Shown: positions 34,851-45,632 of the stretch, one piece after another | Layout: each line of letters opens with the position of its first letter | How positions within the stretch are numbered: the first letter of the stretch is position 1 | Assembly: GCF_019802055.1 (NCBI RefSeq) | Contig: NZ_JAHVHW010000006.1 | Coordinates: forward strand, 310,001 to 374,000 | From: Ferrimonas balearica | GTDB taxonomy: Bacteria > Pseudomonadota > Gammaproteobacteria > Enterobacterales > Shewanellaceae | Direction: 5' to 3' | Length of the DNA stretch: 64,000 nt | Position numbers and translations under genes: made by a program | Notes under the pieces: model-generated | What the model saw: only the letters and a program-made list of their open reading frames with translations | Told to the model about the DNA's origin: nothing | The model's database searches: none

Positions 34851-37800
34851 TTATTCGGTGGTCTCTTTCGCCAGTTTGGCCTCAGCATCGTTGTCGATGG
34901 TCTTGGCAAACAGGGCGTACATCACCGGCACCACAAACAGGGTGAAGAGGGTACCGATGGAGAGGCCCACGGTGATCACCAGACCGATGTTGAAGCGGGA
35001 AACCGCACCCGCACCATCCGCCAGCACCAGCGGCATCACACCCAGCACCATCGCGGCGGTGGTCATCAGGATCGGACGCAGACGCAGCGCGGCCGCTTCG
35101 ATCACTGCTGCCGCCTTATCCTTACCGGTACGCTGCAGCTGGTTGGCGAACTCCACGATAAGAATACCGTGCTTGGAGATCAGGCCCACCAGGGTGATCA
35201 AACCCACCTGGGTGTAGATGTTCAGCGTCGCTACGCCCAGGAACAGCGGGATCATCGCACCAAAGATGGAGAGCGGTACGGTCACCAGAACCACCACCGG
35301 ATCACGCCAGCTTTCAAACTGAGCGGCCAGTACCAGGAAGATCACCACCAGCGCCAACACAAAGGTGACGTACAGGGCAGAGCCCTCCTGCTCGTACTGA
35401 CGGCTCTGACCGCCAAAGTCGTAGGCGTAGCCGGACGGCGCGATCTCCAGCAGTTTGCTGGACAGGAACTGGTGCGCATCACCGATGGTAGCGGCGCCCG
35501 GCATCGGCATCGCTTCGATGGTGGCAGAGTTCAGCTGCTGGAACTGAGTCAGCGCATTGGGGATCACCTCTTCGCTCACGGTCACGACCGTGGAGAGCGG
35601 GATCTGCTGGCCGGACTCGGTACGCACATACAGGTCGGCAATCGATTCCGGAGTCATCCGGAACGGACCATCGGCCTGCGGGATCACCTCGTAGCTGCGG
35701 CCCTGCATATCGAAGTAGTTGGTGCGGAAATCACCCAACTGAGCGGCCAGCACAGCACCGATGGACTGCATGGAGATGCCGAGCTGGCCGGCTTTCTCGC
35801 GGTCGATCATCACGTGCACCTGCGGCTTGTTCAGCTTCAGAGTGTTGTTCACTACCATGAACATGCCGGACTTGAGGGCTTCCTCTTTCAGCTGTTCAGC
35901 CACTTCATAGAGCTGGGCGTGATCCATGGTAGAGGTGATCACAAACTCCACCGGCAGACCCATCGCGGTACCCGGCAGGGCAGGCGGGTTCACGGAGAAC
36001 ACATCCATACCCGGAATCGACTTCACCATGTTCTGCAGGATGGGCTGTACCTCCATCTGGGTGCGCTCACGCTCACTCCAGGGCTTCAGCACCATACCGG
36101 ACATAAACTGGTTCTCGGTCGGGTAACCGGCAAACATAAAGGTTTGCTCGTATTCCGGCAGACTCTCCGCCATCTTCTGGAACTGCTTGGCGTACTCGAA
36201 GCTGTAGTTCACGTTGGCGTTGTCGGGGCCAGTGGCGATGTTGAAGATAAAGCCACGGTCCTCGGTGGGCGCCAGTTCGGAGCGGGTCAGCATAAACATG
36301 GCGGCGATGGCGAACAGCAGCAGAACCGCCGCCCCCAGAATCGGGCCTTTGTAATCGCGGACAATGTGCTCCAGCAGGTTGTGGTAGCCATCCTTCAGGC
36401 GGCCAAAGTTCACATCCAGCCAGTGAACGAACTTGCCCTCCAGCGCCTGCTTGTTCAGCAGTTTGGCGCACATCACCGGGGAGAGGGTCAGTGCGATAAA
36501 GCCGGAGATCAGTACCGCGCCCGCCAGGGTAAAGGCGAACTCGGAGAACAGGGAGCCGGTCAGGCCGCCCATAAAGCCGATGGGCGCGTACACCGCCGCC
36601 AGGGTGATGGTCATGGCGATCACCGGCATGGCGATCTCACGGGCACCCACCACGGCCGCACGCACCGGAGAGAGACCCTCTTCCAGGTGTCGGTGGACGT
36701 TTTCCACCACCACGATGGCGTCATCCACCACCAGGGAGATGGCCATTACCATCGCCAGCAGCGTCAGCAGGTTGAGGGAGAATCCCATGCCCATCATAAA
36801 CAGACACACACCCACCAGGGAGAGCGGCACAGTCACGATCGGGATCAGTACGGAGCGCAGAGAGCCCAGGAACAGGAACACCACCAGGATCACGATCACG
36901 ACCGCTTCACCCAGGGTCATCACCACCTCGTTGATCGACTCCTCAATGTACTCGGTGGAGTCGTGGGAGAGGTGCTGCTCCATACCCGGCGGCAGATCGC
37001 GGGCGATGTTCGGCAGAATCTCACGCACATCTTTGGCCACGTCCAACGGGTTCGCGTCCGGAGTGGTCTGAATGCCGATGTATACCGCCGGTTTACCGGT
37101 GTAAACCACGATCACCTTGTCGGACTTGGAGGCCAGCTCAACGCGGGCCACATCCTGCAGCTTCACCACCTGCTGACCATCGGTCTTCACGGTGATGTTG
37201 CGGAAGGAGTCCACGTCCTGCAGAGAGGTGGAGGCACGAACCGGAGTCACAGTCAGGGAATCACGGATCTCACCCGCAGCAGACTGGAAGTTGTTGCTGG
37301 CCAGCGCTCGGTTGATGTCATCCGCAGAAACGCTGTTGGCGCGCATGCGCACCGGGTCCAGCCAGATCCGCATGGCAAACTGCTGCTCACCAATGATCTC
37401 AGCTTCAGCCACGCCGTCCGCTTCGGTCAGCTTGGGCTGAACCACGCGACGCAGGTAGTCGGTCACCTGTACGCCACTCATGTTTTCACTGGTGTAAGCC
37501 AGATACATGATGGCGCCGCCACCGGCGGTCTCTTTCGCGATGATCGGCTCATCGATGTCAGTAGGCAGTCGCCCCTTCACCTCGTTGAGCTTGGTCAGCA
37601 TCTCCGCCATCGCCGTGTTGGCGTCGTAGCCCAGCTGCAGGAACACCTCAAGCTGGGAGAAGCTGGCGCGGGAGGTCGCCTTGATGTAGTCGATCCCCTC
37701 AGTGGAGGCGATCGCCTCCTGGATCGGGGTGGTCACGAAGCCCTGAACCAACTCGGCGTTGGCACCAGGGTACGTGGTGGTCACATTGATCTGACCGATC

Positions 37801-37919
37801 TCCATGTCCGGGTACTCCCGGACCTGCAGATCCATCAGCGCTCGCACACCAAATACCAGCAGCAGTACGTTCAGTACGATTGCCAGTACCGGGCGGCGAA
37901 TAAAAATGTCTGTAAACAT
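34851..37919 (-). CDS. RND efflux pump inner-membrane transporter (HAE1/AcrB family)
   Basis: The 1022-residue proton-driven transporter starts MFTDIFIRRPVLAIVLNVLLL as AcrB-type pumps do. It shows two repeats of six membrane helices, two large periplasmic loops, and the paired proton-relay aspartates in ISLVVDDAIVVVENV (helix 4). Such pumps export drugs, detergents or metabolites with a periplasmic adaptor and a TolC-type channel. The adaptor gene is directly upstream, 15 bases away. No outer-membrane channel gene is present, so a TolC encoded elsewhere is expected. Substrates are unknown. Confidence 0.9.
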   Translation of the reverse strand: MFTDIFIRRPVLAIVLNVLLLVFGVRALMDLQVREYPDMEIGQINVTTTYPGANAELVQGFVTTPIQEAIASTEGIDYIKATSRASFSQLEVFLQLGYDANTAMAEMLTKLNEVKGRLPTDIDEPIIAKETAGGGAIMYLAYTSENMSGVQVTDYLRRVVQPKLTEADGVAEAEIIGEQQFAMRIWLDPVRMRANSVSADDINRALASNNFQSAAGEIRDSLTVTPVRASTSLQDVDSFRNITVKTDGQQVVKLQDVARVELASKSDKVIVVYTGKPAVYIGIQTTPDANPLDVAKDVREILPNIARDLPPGMEQHLSHDSTEYIEESINEVVMTLGEAVVIVILVVFLFLGSLRSVLIPIVTVPLSLVGVCLFMMGMGFSLNLLTLLAMVMAISLVVDDAIVVVENVHRHLEEGLSPVRAAVVGAREIAMPVIAMTITLAAVYAPIGFMGGLTGSLFSEFAFTLAGAVLISGFIALTLSPVMCAKLLNKQALEGKFVHWLDVNFGRLKDGYHNLLEHIVRDYKGPILGAAVLLLFAIAAMFMLTRSELAPTEDRGFIFNIATGPDNANVNYSFEYAKQFQKMAESLPEYEQTFMFAGYPTENQFMSGMVLKPWSERERTQMEVQPILQNMVKSIPGMDVFSVNPPALPGTAMGLPVEFVITSTMDHAQLYEVAEQLKEEALKSGMFMVVNNTLKLNKPQVHVMIDREKAGQLGISMQSIGAVLAAQLGDFRTNYFDMQGRSYEVIPQADGPFRMTPESIADLYVRTESGQQIPLSTVVTVSEEVIPNALTQFQQLNSATIEAMPMPGAATIGDAHQFLSSKLLEIAPSGYAYDFGGQSRQYEQEGSALYVTFVLALVVIFLVLAAQFESWRDPVVVLVTVPLSIFGAMIPLFLGVATLNIYTQVGLITLVGLISKHGILIVEFANQLQRTGKDKAAAVIEAAALRLRPILMTTAAMVLGVMPLVLADGAGAVSRFNIGLVITVGLSIGTLFTLFVVPVMYALFAKTIDNDAEAKLAKETTE

Positions 37920-37934
37920 TCAGAACGCCTCGAA

Positions 37935-39008
37935 TTACAGCTTGGCCAGTTGTACCAGCGCTTCGTTGGCCAGTTTCATGGTGCCCGCGCTGACCACCTG
38001 CTCACCGGCATTGAGGCCGGACATGATGGCTACGGTGTCACCACGACGCTCGCCCACTTTCACGTACTGACGGTAAGCGCGCAGCTGACCCTCGTTGTCC
38101 TTGCGAACCACGAACACGGCATCGCCGAAGGGGCTGTAAGTGATGGCGGTGGAGGGCACGGTTACCGGGGTGATCGGATCACGCTTCAGCAGACGGATGT
38201 CCGCGTACATACCGGGAGTCAGGCGGCCATCGGCGTTCGGCACTTCGGCGCGAATGGCGATGTTACGGGTGTTCTCATCCACCTTGGCGTCCAGAGCGAT
38301 CACCTTGCCTTCAAAATCCACGCCGGGGTACGCGCTGGTGGAGAACAGCACGGTCTGGCCCACGTAGAGGGACGGCAGATGCTGCTCCGGCACGGAGAAA
38401 TCTGCGTACAGGCTGGATACGTCCTGCAGGGTCACCAGGTTGGAGCCGGCCTGAACGTATTGGCCCAGGTCCACTTTACGGATACCCAGTACACCGGAGA
38501 ACGGCGCTTTCACCGCTTTCTTGGCGATGGTCGCTTCGGTTTGAGCCACAGCGGCCAGGGCCACCTTCAGGTTGGCACTGGACTCGTCATACTCGGTTTC
38601 GGAGATATTGCGACGCTCATACATGGTCTGGTTACGGTCATACTTGACCTTGGCCAGCTCAGCCTGGGCGCGGTAGCTCTGCAGGTTGGCCTGCTCAACA
38701 CCATCGTCCAGTTGCAGCAGAAGCTCGCCTTTATTGACCTTCTGACCACTGCGGAAGTACAGGCCTTCCACCAGGCCACTGACTTCAGCGGAGAGATCGA
38801 TACCTGCTTTGGCAGTCAGGGTACCCACGGAGGCGATCTCCGGGCGCCACTGCTGTGATTCAGCTTCCACCACGGAAACCGTTGCGGGCGGCGGTGCAAA
38901 GCTGGCCAGCTGGGCCATACCCTGCTGGATCTGCTGATACTTGATGCCACCAAGCACCAGAAGGAGGAGCAAAAGGCCTCCAATGACCAACGCACTGCGT
39001 TTAAACAT
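37935..39008 (-). CDS. RND efflux periplasmic adaptor (membrane fusion protein)
   Basis: The 357-residue adaptor has an N-terminal membrane anchor (about 6-23, Leu-rich) and no lipobox. The lipoyl half-motifs, the alpha-helical hairpin (about 100-165, heptad-like) and the beta-barrel segment KVDLGQYVQAGSNLVTLQDVSSLYADFSVPE are visible. It connects the pump to a TolC-type channel. It is first in the operon with the transporter. The next 255 bases upstream, to the ilvA terminator, hold no gene. Confidence 0.9.
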   Translation of the reverse strand: MFKRSALVIGGLLLLLLVLGGIKYQQIQQGMAQLASFAPPPATVSVVEAESQQWRPEIASVGTLTAKAGIDLSAEVSGLVEGLYFRSGQKVNKGELLLQLDDGVEQANLQSYRAQAELAKVKYDRNQTMYERRNISETEYDESSANLKVALAAVAQTEATIAKKAVKAPFSGVLGIRKVDLGQYVQAGSNLVTLQDVSSLYADFSVPEQHLPSLYVGQTVLFSTSAYPGVDFEGKVIALDAKVDENTRNIAIRAEVPNADGRLTPGMYADIRLLKRDPITPVTVPSTAITYSPFGDAVFVVRKDNEGQLRAYRQYVKVGERRGDTVAIMSGLNAGEQVVSAGTMKLANEALVQLAKL

Positions 39009-39224
39009 CCACTGCTTTCCTTTCTAAAGACCGGGGTCGCCACAGAACCGTGGCGTTACAAAACCGAGAAATGCTGGAACGGTAATCCCGTTCAGATAAA
39101 CATAAATTTCCGACGGTAAATGAAACCACAAGGATGCTGAAATTAAGCTGAACTGCCTCACCATTTTGTTAAGAAGCAGAACATTTTTTCATCTACAGCT
39201 GAGTAGGTTGCTAAGAAGATTAAG

Positions 39225-39245
39225 AAAAAGGGGGCTTTCGCCCCC
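39225..39245 (-). terminator. Intrinsic terminator of the ilv operon (after ilvA)
   Basis: On the minus strand GGGGGC-GAAA-GCCCCC is followed by TTTTTCTT. It ends the ilvC-to-ilvA transcript. Confidence 0.85.
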
Positions 39246-39263
39246 TGATGTGAAGAAAACCGG

Positions 39264-40808
39264 TTAACCCCGTAAGAAAAATCGGTAGGCGGGACTGTTG
39301 GTCACCTCTTCACAGTCCATATCCAACGCACACAATTGGGCCCAGAGCTCAGCGAAGTCGCCATCGCTCACTTCCATACCCAGCAGTACCCGTCCCGCCG
39401 CCGCACCATGGTTGCGGTAGTGGAACAGGGAGATGTTCCAGCGACAGCCCAGATCCGCCAGAAAGCGCTCCAGTGCTCCCGGCGCTTCCGGAAAGCGAAC
39501 CTGGAACAGTCGCTCATCCAGCGGTTCCGGCGGCAGTCCCCCCACCATGTAGCGGACGTGCAGCTTGGCGGTTTCATCCCCGGACAGGTCCTGATGGGGA
39601 TAACCCGCCTCGGTAAGCGCAGCCCGGATCTGGCCAAGCTCCTCCTGACTTTTCAGCCGGATACCCACAAAGACATTGGCCCGATCCCGTCCGGAAAGGC
39701 GGTAGTTGAACTCAGTGATCAGCCGTCGTCCAAGCAGACGACAGAACTGCAGAAACGCGCCCTGCCGCTCCGGGATGGTCACGGCCAGCACCGCTTCTTT
39801 GCCTTCACCCAGCTCACAGCGCTCCGAGACATAGCGCAGGCTGTGAAAGTTGACGTTGGCACCGGACAGAATGGCCGCCAGCTGCTGCCCCTCTCCCCCG
39901 TCCGCGCAGTAGCGTTTCAGCCCCGCCAGAGCGAGGGCCCCGGCCGGTTCGGCAATGGCCCGACGATCTTCATAGATGTCCTGCACCGCCGCGCAGATCT
40001 CATCACTGCTGACGGTGATCACCCCATCCACGCAGTGGCGAGCTAACTCAAAGGGGGCATCGCCAATCCGCTTCACCGCGACGCCATCGGCAAACAAACC
40101 GACCCGGGGCAGAGTCACCGGCGTGTCGGCCTCCAGCGCCGCTTGCAGACAGGCGGCGTCCTCCGGCTCCACCCCATACACCTTGATATGGGGCGCCAGT
40201 GCTTTGAGATAGGCTGCCACGCCGGCGATCAATCCCCCCCCACCAACGGGCACAAACACCGCATCGAGATCCCGCTTCTGCTGCAGCAACTCCTGACCCA
40301 CGGTGCCCTGTCCGGCGATCACTGCCGCATCATCAAAAGGGGCCACCATGGTGAGCCCTTCGCTCTCGCTCAGATGCTGCGCGTGCTGATAGGCGGCATC
40401 AAAATTGTCGCCATGCAGTACCACCTCGCCACCATGTCGGCGCACCGCGTCCACCTTAATGTCCGGTGTGGTCAGGGGCATGACGATCACAGCCCGGATC
40501 CCCTTGGCCGTTGCCGCCAGAGCGACCCCCTGGGCATGGTTACCCGCCGAGGCCGCCACCACACCGGCACTGGCTTGCTCCTCGTTCAGGCTGTGGATCT
40601 TGTTGTAGGCGCCACGCAGCTTGAAGGAGTGCACCGGTTGCTGGTCCTCCCGCTTGAGCCAGACCGAACGGCCCAGCCGATTGGAAAGACGGCTGAGCGG
40701 GTCCAGCGAGGTCTGTACCGCCACGTCATAGACCGGCGCGAGCAGGATCTGACGCAGCGTTTGCTGCACCAGATGCTGGGCCAGACCATCGGGGTTACTG
40801 CCGCTCAT
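39264..40808 (-). CDS. ilvA: Threonine deaminase (biosynthetic), IlvA
   Basis: The 514-residue PLP enzyme has the same length as E. coli IlvA. The catalytic part (1-330) carries the cofactor Lys in [25 protein letters not shown] and the glycine loop [13 protein letters not shown]. Two ACT-like regulatory repeats follow (about 335-510), where isoleucine inhibits and valine activates the family enzyme. It makes 2-oxobutyrate from threonine, the first committed isoleucine step. It overlaps ilvD by four bases and is last in the operon. Confidence 0.94.
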   Translation of the reverse strand: MSGSNPDGLAQHLVQQTLRQILLAPVYDVAVQTSLDPLSRLSNRLGRSVWLKREDQQPVHSFKLRGAYNKIHSLNEEQASAGVVAASAGNHAQGVALAATAKGIRAVIVMPLTTPDIKVDAVRRHGGEVVLHGDNFDAAYQHAQHLSESEGLTMVAPFDDAAVIAGQGTVGQELLQQKRDLDAVFVPVGGGGLIAGVAAYLKALAPHIKVYGVEPEDAACLQAALEADTPVTLPRVGLFADGVAVKRIGDAPFELARHCVDGVITVSSDEICAAVQDIYEDRRAIAEPAGALALAGLKRYCADGGEGQQLAAILSGANVNFHSLRYVSERCELGEGKEAVLAVTIPERQGAFLQFCRLLGRRLITEFNYRLSGRDRANVFVGIRLKSQEELGQIRAALTEAGYPHQDLSGDETAKLHVRYMVGGLPPEPLDERLFQVRFPEAPGALERFLADLGCRWNISLFHYRNHGAAAGRVLLGMEVSDGDFAELWAQLCALDMDCEEVTNSPAYRFFLRG

Positions 40809-42640
40809 TCCCCCTCCTCCAGCAGTGACAGGTTGCGTACCGCCCCCTTGTCCGCGCTGGTTGCCAGATGGGCATAGGCTTTCAGGGCCGGTGATACCTG
40901 ACGCTCCCGGTTCGGCTTATAACGGCAGCTTTCTGCCCGTGTCGCCAGCTCCTCGGCGGAAACCTGCAGCTCGAGTGTGCGGCTAGGAATGTCGATGGCA
41001 ATAAGGTCGCCATCCTCCACCAGCGCAATCACGCCGCCGCTGGCCGCTTCCGGAGAGACATGGCCGATGGAGAGGCCGGAGGTGCCGCCGGAGAAGCGAC
41101 CATCGGTGATCAGGGCACAGGCCTGACCGAGCCCCATCGATTTCAGATAACTGGTGGGGTACAGCATCTCCTGCATACCCGGACCCCCTTTGGGGCCTTC
41201 GTAACGGATCACCACCACGTCGCCCGCTTTGACCTCACCACCCAGAATGCCGTTAACCGCCGCATCCTGGCTGTCGTAGACCCGGGCCGGGCCCGTGAAG
41301 GTCAGGCAGGAATCCGGCACGCCGGCGGTCTTAACCACACTGCCGTTCGGGGCCAGGTTGCCGGACAGTACCGCCAATCCGCCGTCCTGACTGTAGGCGT
41401 GGTCGATGTCGCGGATGCAGCCGTTCTCCCGGTCCACATCCAGAGTGGGCCAGCGACAATCCTGAGAGAAGGCCTGGGTGGTGCGGATACCCGCCGGGCC
41501 AGCCCGATAGAACTCGGCCACGCTGGCGCAGGGGGCATTGGCCACATCCCGTTCCGCCAACACCGCTGCGAGGGACTGCCCCGCCACATGAGGCACCTGA
41601 GTGTGGATCAGGCCGCCGCGGGCCAGCTCCGACAGCAGCGCCATCACGCCACCGGCGCGGTGCACATCTTCCATATGGTATTTGGGTGTGGCCGGCGCCA
41701 CTTTGCACAGGTTGGGCACCTTACGGGAGAGGACGTCGATGTCGTCCATAGTGAAGGGCACCAGCCCCTCCTGAGCGGCCGCCAACAGGTGCAGAATGGT
41801 GTTGGTGGAACCTCCCATGGCGATGTCGAGCGCCATGGCGTTTTCAAACGCCTGTCGATTGGCGATGCCCCGGGGCAGTGCCGTGTCATCCTCCTGGCGA
41901 TACCAGCGGTGACAGAGATCGACAATGCGTCGGCCCGCTTCCAGAAACAGCCCTCGGCGGTCCGCGTGGGTCGCCAGCAGGGAGCCGTTACCGGGCAGCG
42001 CCAGACCAAGGGCTTCGGTCAGACAGTTCATGGAGTTGGCGGTAAACATGCCGGAGCAGGAACCGCAGGTGGGGCAGGCGCTGCGCTCCACCTGCTCACT
42101 CTGGGCGTCAGACACCTCGGGATCCGCCGCCTGCACCATGGCGTCCACCAGATCGAGCTTGATGATCTGGTCCGACAGTTTGGTTTTGCCCGCTTCCATC
42201 GGGCCACCGGAAACAAAGATGGTGGGGATATTGAGGCGCATCGCCGCCATCAGCATCCCGGGGGTGATCTTGTCGCAGTTGGAGATGCACACCAGCGCAT
42301 CGGCACAGTGGGCGTTGACCATGTACTCCACGGAATCCGCAATCAACTCCCGGCTGGGCAGGGAGTAGAGCATGCCGCCGTGCCCCATGGCGATGCCATC
42401 ATCCACCGCGATGGTATTGAACTCTTTGGCCACGCCACCCGCTTCCTTAATCGCCCCGGCCACCAGATCACCCATATCTTTCAGGTGGACGTGACCCGGC
42501 ACAAACTGGGTAAAGGAGTTGGCAATGGCAATGATCGGCTTACCAAAGTCGTCGTCAGTCATCCCGGTGGCACGCCAGAGGGCGCGAGCCCCTGCCATAT
42601 TGCGGCCGGCGGTGGTGGTGGCAGATCGAAGCTTCGGCAT
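40805..42640 (-). CDS. ilvD: Dihydroxy-acid dehydratase, IlvD
   Basis: The 611-residue iron-sulfur dehydratase forms the 2-oxo acid precursors of valine and isoleucine. Family landmarks are [27 protein letters not shown] and the C-terminal [19 protein letters not shown]. It follows ilvE after 88 bases and overlaps ilvA by ATGA. The gap before it contains two GC-rich hairpins (see separate entry). Confidence 0.95.
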   Translation of the reverse strand: MPKLRSATTTAGRNMAGARALWRATGMTDDDFGKPIIAIANSFTQFVPGHVHLKDMGDLVAGAIKEAGGVAKEFNTIAVDDGIAMGHGGMLYSLPSRELIADSVEYMVNAHCADALVCISNCDKITPGMLMAAMRLNIPTIFVSGGPMEAGKTKLSDQIIKLDLVDAMVQAADPEVSDAQSEQVERSACPTCGSCSGMFTANSMNCLTEALGLALPGNGSLLATHADRRGLFLEAGRRIVDLCHRWYRQEDDTALPRGIANRQAFENAMALDIAMGGSTNTILHLLAAAQEGLVPFTMDDIDVLSRKVPNLCKVAPATPKYHMEDVHRAGGVMALLSELARGGLIHTQVPHVAGQSLAAVLAERDVANAPCASVAEFYRAGPAGIRTTQAFSQDCRWPTLDVDRENGCIRDIDHAYSQDGGLAVLSGNLAPNGSVVKTAGVPDSCLTFTGPARVYDSQDAAVNGILGGEVKAGDVVVIRYEGPKGGPGMQEMLYPTSYLKSMGLGQACALITDGRFSGGTSGLSIGHVSPEAASGGVIALVEDGDLIAIDIPSRTLELQVSAEELATRAESCRYKPNRERQVSPALKAYAHLATSADKGAVRNLSLLEEGE

Positions 42641-42655
42641 AGGGAATTCCTTTCT

Positions 42656-42712
42656 CGGGGCTTTGCCCCGGACACTGGATGGAACAGGGGCCCCGAAGTC
42701 AGGGGCCCCGGT
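42656..42712 (-). other. Two GC-rich hairpins between ilvE and ilvD
   Basis: CGGGGC-TTT-GCCCCG (about 42657-42671) and two GGGGCCCC octamers separated by seven bases (about 42689-42711) can fold in the ilvE-ilvD spacer. No T-tract follows on the minus strand, so they look like mRNA stabilisers or processing points and not terminators. Confidence 0.45.
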
Positions 42713-42728
42713 TTAACTCAAAGGTGGT

Positions 42729-43700
42729 TCAGAGCTCCACCGCCATGGTGTGGGCGGCAAAGGCTTGCTCATCGGCGGGGGTGTGGACATAGTCCAGCCA
42801 GCCCCACTTGTCTTCGGTCTGGCCATTGAACAGGCCGAAGAATGCGGTTTGCATCGCCTCGGTAACAGGGCCGCGACTGCCCTCGCCCACGGTGATGCCG
42901 TCCACGGAACGCACCGGAACGATCTCGGCAGCGGTGCCAGTCATAAAGATCTCGTCCGCCAGATAGAGGGCTTCGCGGGAGAGTGCCTCTTCTCGCACCT
43001 GGTAACCCGCATCCCGGGCCAGAGTGATCACCGTATCCCGGGTGATGCCCGGCAGAATGGCGGCGGTGACCGGTGGGGTATAGAGCACACCCTGTTTCAC
43101 CAGGAACAGGTTTTCCCCGGCCCCTTCGGAAATCTGGCCGTTCACATCCAGGGCGATCCCCTCGGCGTAGCCATGGCGTCTTGCTTCACCGGAGATCAGC
43201 TGGGAGGAGAGGTAGTTACCGCCCGCCTTGGCACCAGTGGGCATGGTGTTGGCCGCCAGTCGATTCCAGCTGGAAACGCAGACATCCACGCCGCTTTGCG
43301 CACTTTCGTCACCCAGATAGGCGTTCCAGGGGAAGGCCGCCACGATCACCTCCGCCTCGCTGCCAGCGGGAACATTCAGGCCCAGGCCAACGTGGCCATA
43401 GAACGCCAGGGGGCGGATATAGGCGCTGTCGAGACCATTCTTGCCGACGGAGTCGCGGCAGGCCTGTTCGATCTCCTCAGGGGACCAGGGGATCGGCATG
43501 CGGTAGATCTTGGCGGAATCAAACAGGCGTTGAACGTGCTCCTGCAACCGGAACACAGCGGGCCCTTTCGGGGTCTGGTAGGCGCGGATCCCTTCGAACA
43601 CCGACGAACCGTAATGCAGGGCATGGGACAGCACGTGCACCTTGGCTTCCTGCCAGGGCACCATCTCTCCATTAAACCAGATGTAATCGGCTTGGCTCAC
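42729..43700 (-). CDS. ilvE: Branched-chain amino acid aminotransferase, IlvE
   Basis: The 323-residue fold-type IV PLP enzyme carries HALHYGSSVFEGIRAY near residues 26-41, the PLP Lys in TGAKAGGNYLSSQL and the class IV motif ISEGAGENLFLV, then DEIFMTGTAAEIVPV. It carries out the last, reversible transamination of valine, leucine and isoleucine synthesis. It lies 21 bases after ilvM. It is slightly longer than E. coli IlvE at the C terminus. Confidence 0.94.
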   Translation of the reverse strand: MSQADYIWFNGEMVPWQEAKVHVLSHALHYGSSVFEGIRAYQTPKGPAVFRLQEHVQRLFDSAKIYRMPIPWSPEEIEQACRDSVGKNGLDSAYIRPLAFYGHVGLGLNVPAGSEAEVIVAAFPWNAYLGDESAQSGVDVCVSSWNRLAANTMPTGAKAGGNYLSSQLISGEARRHGYAEGIALDVNGQISEGAGENLFLVKQGVLYTPPVTAAILPGITRDTVITLARDAGYQVREEALSREALYLADEIFMTGTAAEIVPVRSVDGITVGEGSRGPVTEAMQTAFFGLFNGQTEDKWGWLDYVHTPADEQAFAAHTMAVEL

Positions 43701-43721
43701 GGTGAATACTCCTTTAAAGAC

Positions 43722-43985
43722 TTAAGCGTTGGCTGCGGCGGCGGGGGCCGACTCACAAGCCGTTTCGATGCGACAATCGGTCACATCAAACAATTTATCC
43801 AACTGACGGGTCAGTTGATCAATAGGCCGCTCGCTGCTGACGGTCACCGCCATCTGAGACTGGGTGCCGCGATAGGCCATATTCATGTTTCGGATGGTGA
43901 AGCCGCGATGGCGGGTCACCCGCAGCACGCGCTCCAGCACTTCCGGGCTCGGGTTCATCTCGATATACAAGGTGTGCTCGCTCAT
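43722..43985 (-). CDS. ilvM: Acetolactate synthase isozyme II small subunit, IlvM
   Basis: The 87-residue ACT-domain regulatory subunit starts [23 protein letters not shown], with [12 protein letters not shown] as in IlvM. It is needed for activity of IlvG. Its ATG overlaps the ilvG stop by four bases, so the two subunits are translationally coupled. Confidence 0.93.
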   Translation of the reverse strand: MSEHTLYIEMNPSPEVLERVLRVTRHRGFTIRNMNMAYRGTQSQMAVTVSSERPIDQLTRQLDKLFDVTDCRIETACESAPAAAANA

Positions 43986-45628
43986 CGTTTCTCCTCCATC
44001 ATTTCATCATTGGACGCACCGGGCGGAACCAGCGGCCAGACGTTTTCCTTTTCCGAAATTGAGACGTGCAGCAGATAGGGGCCTTCACTGGCCAGCATCT
44101 CCGCCAGCGCCTCCTCCACCTGGTCCTTACGCCAGATATGACGCCCCGGGATGTTGAACGCCGCCGCCATGGTGACGAAATCCGGATTGTCAGAGAGGTC
44201 GGTTTCGCTGAACCGCTCCTCAAAGAACAGCTCCTGCCACTGCTTCACCATGCCCAGACGCTGGTTATCCAGCAGCACGATTTTCAATGGCAACCGAGCC
44301 CGCTTGATGGTGGTGAGCTCCTGCACATTCATCATGAATGAGCCGTCACCGGAGACCAGTACCGACAGGTCGTCGGGACGGGCCAACTGGGCGCCAATCG
44401 CCGCCGGCAGGCCAAATCCCATGGTGCCGAGGCCAGCACTGGAGAGGTGGTTGCAGGGGCTGTCGAACCACATATGCTGCGCCACCCACATCTGGTGCTG
44501 GCCCACATCGCAGGAGACCATAGCGTTGCGGGGCAGACGCTCCGCCAGCCGCTTCAGCAGAGCCGGGGCATAGATGTTGGCGCCGGGGTGGTCATAGCGA
44601 TGAGCACACTGCTGTTTCTGCTCATCGCAATGATCACGCCACTCCACCACGTCCATCGGCATCGCCATGGCCGGCAACACCCGACGCAGATCGCCACAGT
44701 AGGAGACCATCGCTTCCCGACGCTTACTGATCTCGGCCGGGTCGATATCCAGATGGATCACCTTGGCCTTGGGGGCAAAGGCATCCAGCTTGCCGGTCAC
44801 CCGGTCATCGAAGCGGGCGCCGACGGCGATCAGCAGGTCACACTCCTGTACCGCCTGATTGGCAGCCCGGCTGCCGTGCATCCCCAGCATGCCGAGGAAG
44901 CCCGGTGTGCCGTGAGCGATGGCGCCGATCCCCTTGAGGGTGGTGACCGAGGGCATCCCGGTGATGCGGATAAACTCCCGCAACTCCGCCACCGCACCGG
45001 CCATGCCTACACCGCCGCCAACATAGAGCAGGGGGCGGCGGGATTCCGCCAACATCGCCTGCGCCACCTCCAGTTCAAAGGTGTCGTTGGCCGCTTCCGG
45101 CAGGGCTGGCTGGCGTCCCTGATAAGTCACCATCGCTTGCTGAATGTCCTTGGGAATGTCCACAAGCACCGGGCCGGGACGCCCCTCCATCGCCAGCTCG
45201 AACGCCTGATGCAGGGTCTCACACAGGGTGTCCACTGACTCCACCAGAAAGCTGTGCTTGGTGCAGGCCAGGGAGAGGCCCAACACGTCGATCTCCTGAA
45301 AGGCATCGGTACCGATCGCCACGCTGGGCACCTGACCGGTAATGGCCACCACCGGGATGGAGTCCATCATGGCGTCCGCCAGAGCGGTGATCAGGTTGGT
45401 CGCCCCCGGGCCGGAGGTGGCCATGCAGACCCCCACCTTGCCGGAGGCACGGGCGTAGCCGATAGCCGCAAAGGCCGCACCCTGCTCATGCCGACACAGC
45501 AGATGCTCAACCGGACTGTCATACAGGGCATCGTAAATTGGCATGATGGCGCCGCCAGGGTATCCGAACAGGGTGCGAACCCCCTGTTCCGATAACGCGC
45601 GTACTACCGCCTCCGCTCCGCTCATCAT
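43982..45628 (-). CDS. ilvG: Acetolactate synthase isozyme II large subunit, IlvG
   Basis: The 548-residue thiamine-diphosphate enzyme condenses pyruvate with pyruvate or 2-oxobutyrate. The catalytic Glu is in [19 protein letters not shown], and the cofactor motif is [15 protein letters not shown], followed by [14 protein letters not shown]. It matches E. coli IlvG closely from [19 protein letters not shown] onwards, and the frame is intact, unlike the K-12 allele. The start is one of two adjacent ATG codons. It follows ilvC by four bases. Confidence 0.95.
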   Translation of the reverse strand: MMSGAEAVVRALSEQGVRTLFGYPGGAIMPIYDALYDSPVEHLLCRHEQGAAFAAIGYARASGKVGVCMATSGPGATNLITALADAMMDSIPVVAITGQVPSVAIGTDAFQEIDVLGLSLACTKHSFLVESVDTLCETLHQAFELAMEGRPGPVLVDIPKDIQQAMVTYQGRQPALPEAANDTFELEVAQAMLAESRRPLLYVGGGVGMAGAVAELREFIRITGMPSVTTLKGIGAIAHGTPGFLGMLGMHGSRAANQAVQECDLLIAVGARFDDRVTGKLDAFAPKAKVIHLDIDPAEISKRREAMVSYCGDLRRVLPAMAMPMDVVEWRDHCDEQKQQCAHRYDHPGANIYAPALLKRLAERLPRNAMVSCDVGQHQMWVAQHMWFDSPCNHLSSAGLGTMGFGLPAAIGAQLARPDDLSVLVSGDGSFMMNVQELTTIKRARLPLKIVLLDNQRLGMVKQWQELFFEERFSETDLSDNPDFVTMAAAFNIPGRHIWRKDQVEEALAEMLASEGPYLLHVSISEKENVWPLVPPGASNDEMMEEKR

Positions 45629-45632
45629 GGGC

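Noticed and set aside
34611-38858. A very long open frame opposite the RND pump and adaptor genes, and similar long antisense frames opposite psrA and the napA genes
   Set aside because: They are mirror images of GC-rich codon use. The antisense products are His/Gly/Gln-rich without family motifs, while the sense strands encode well-known proteins.
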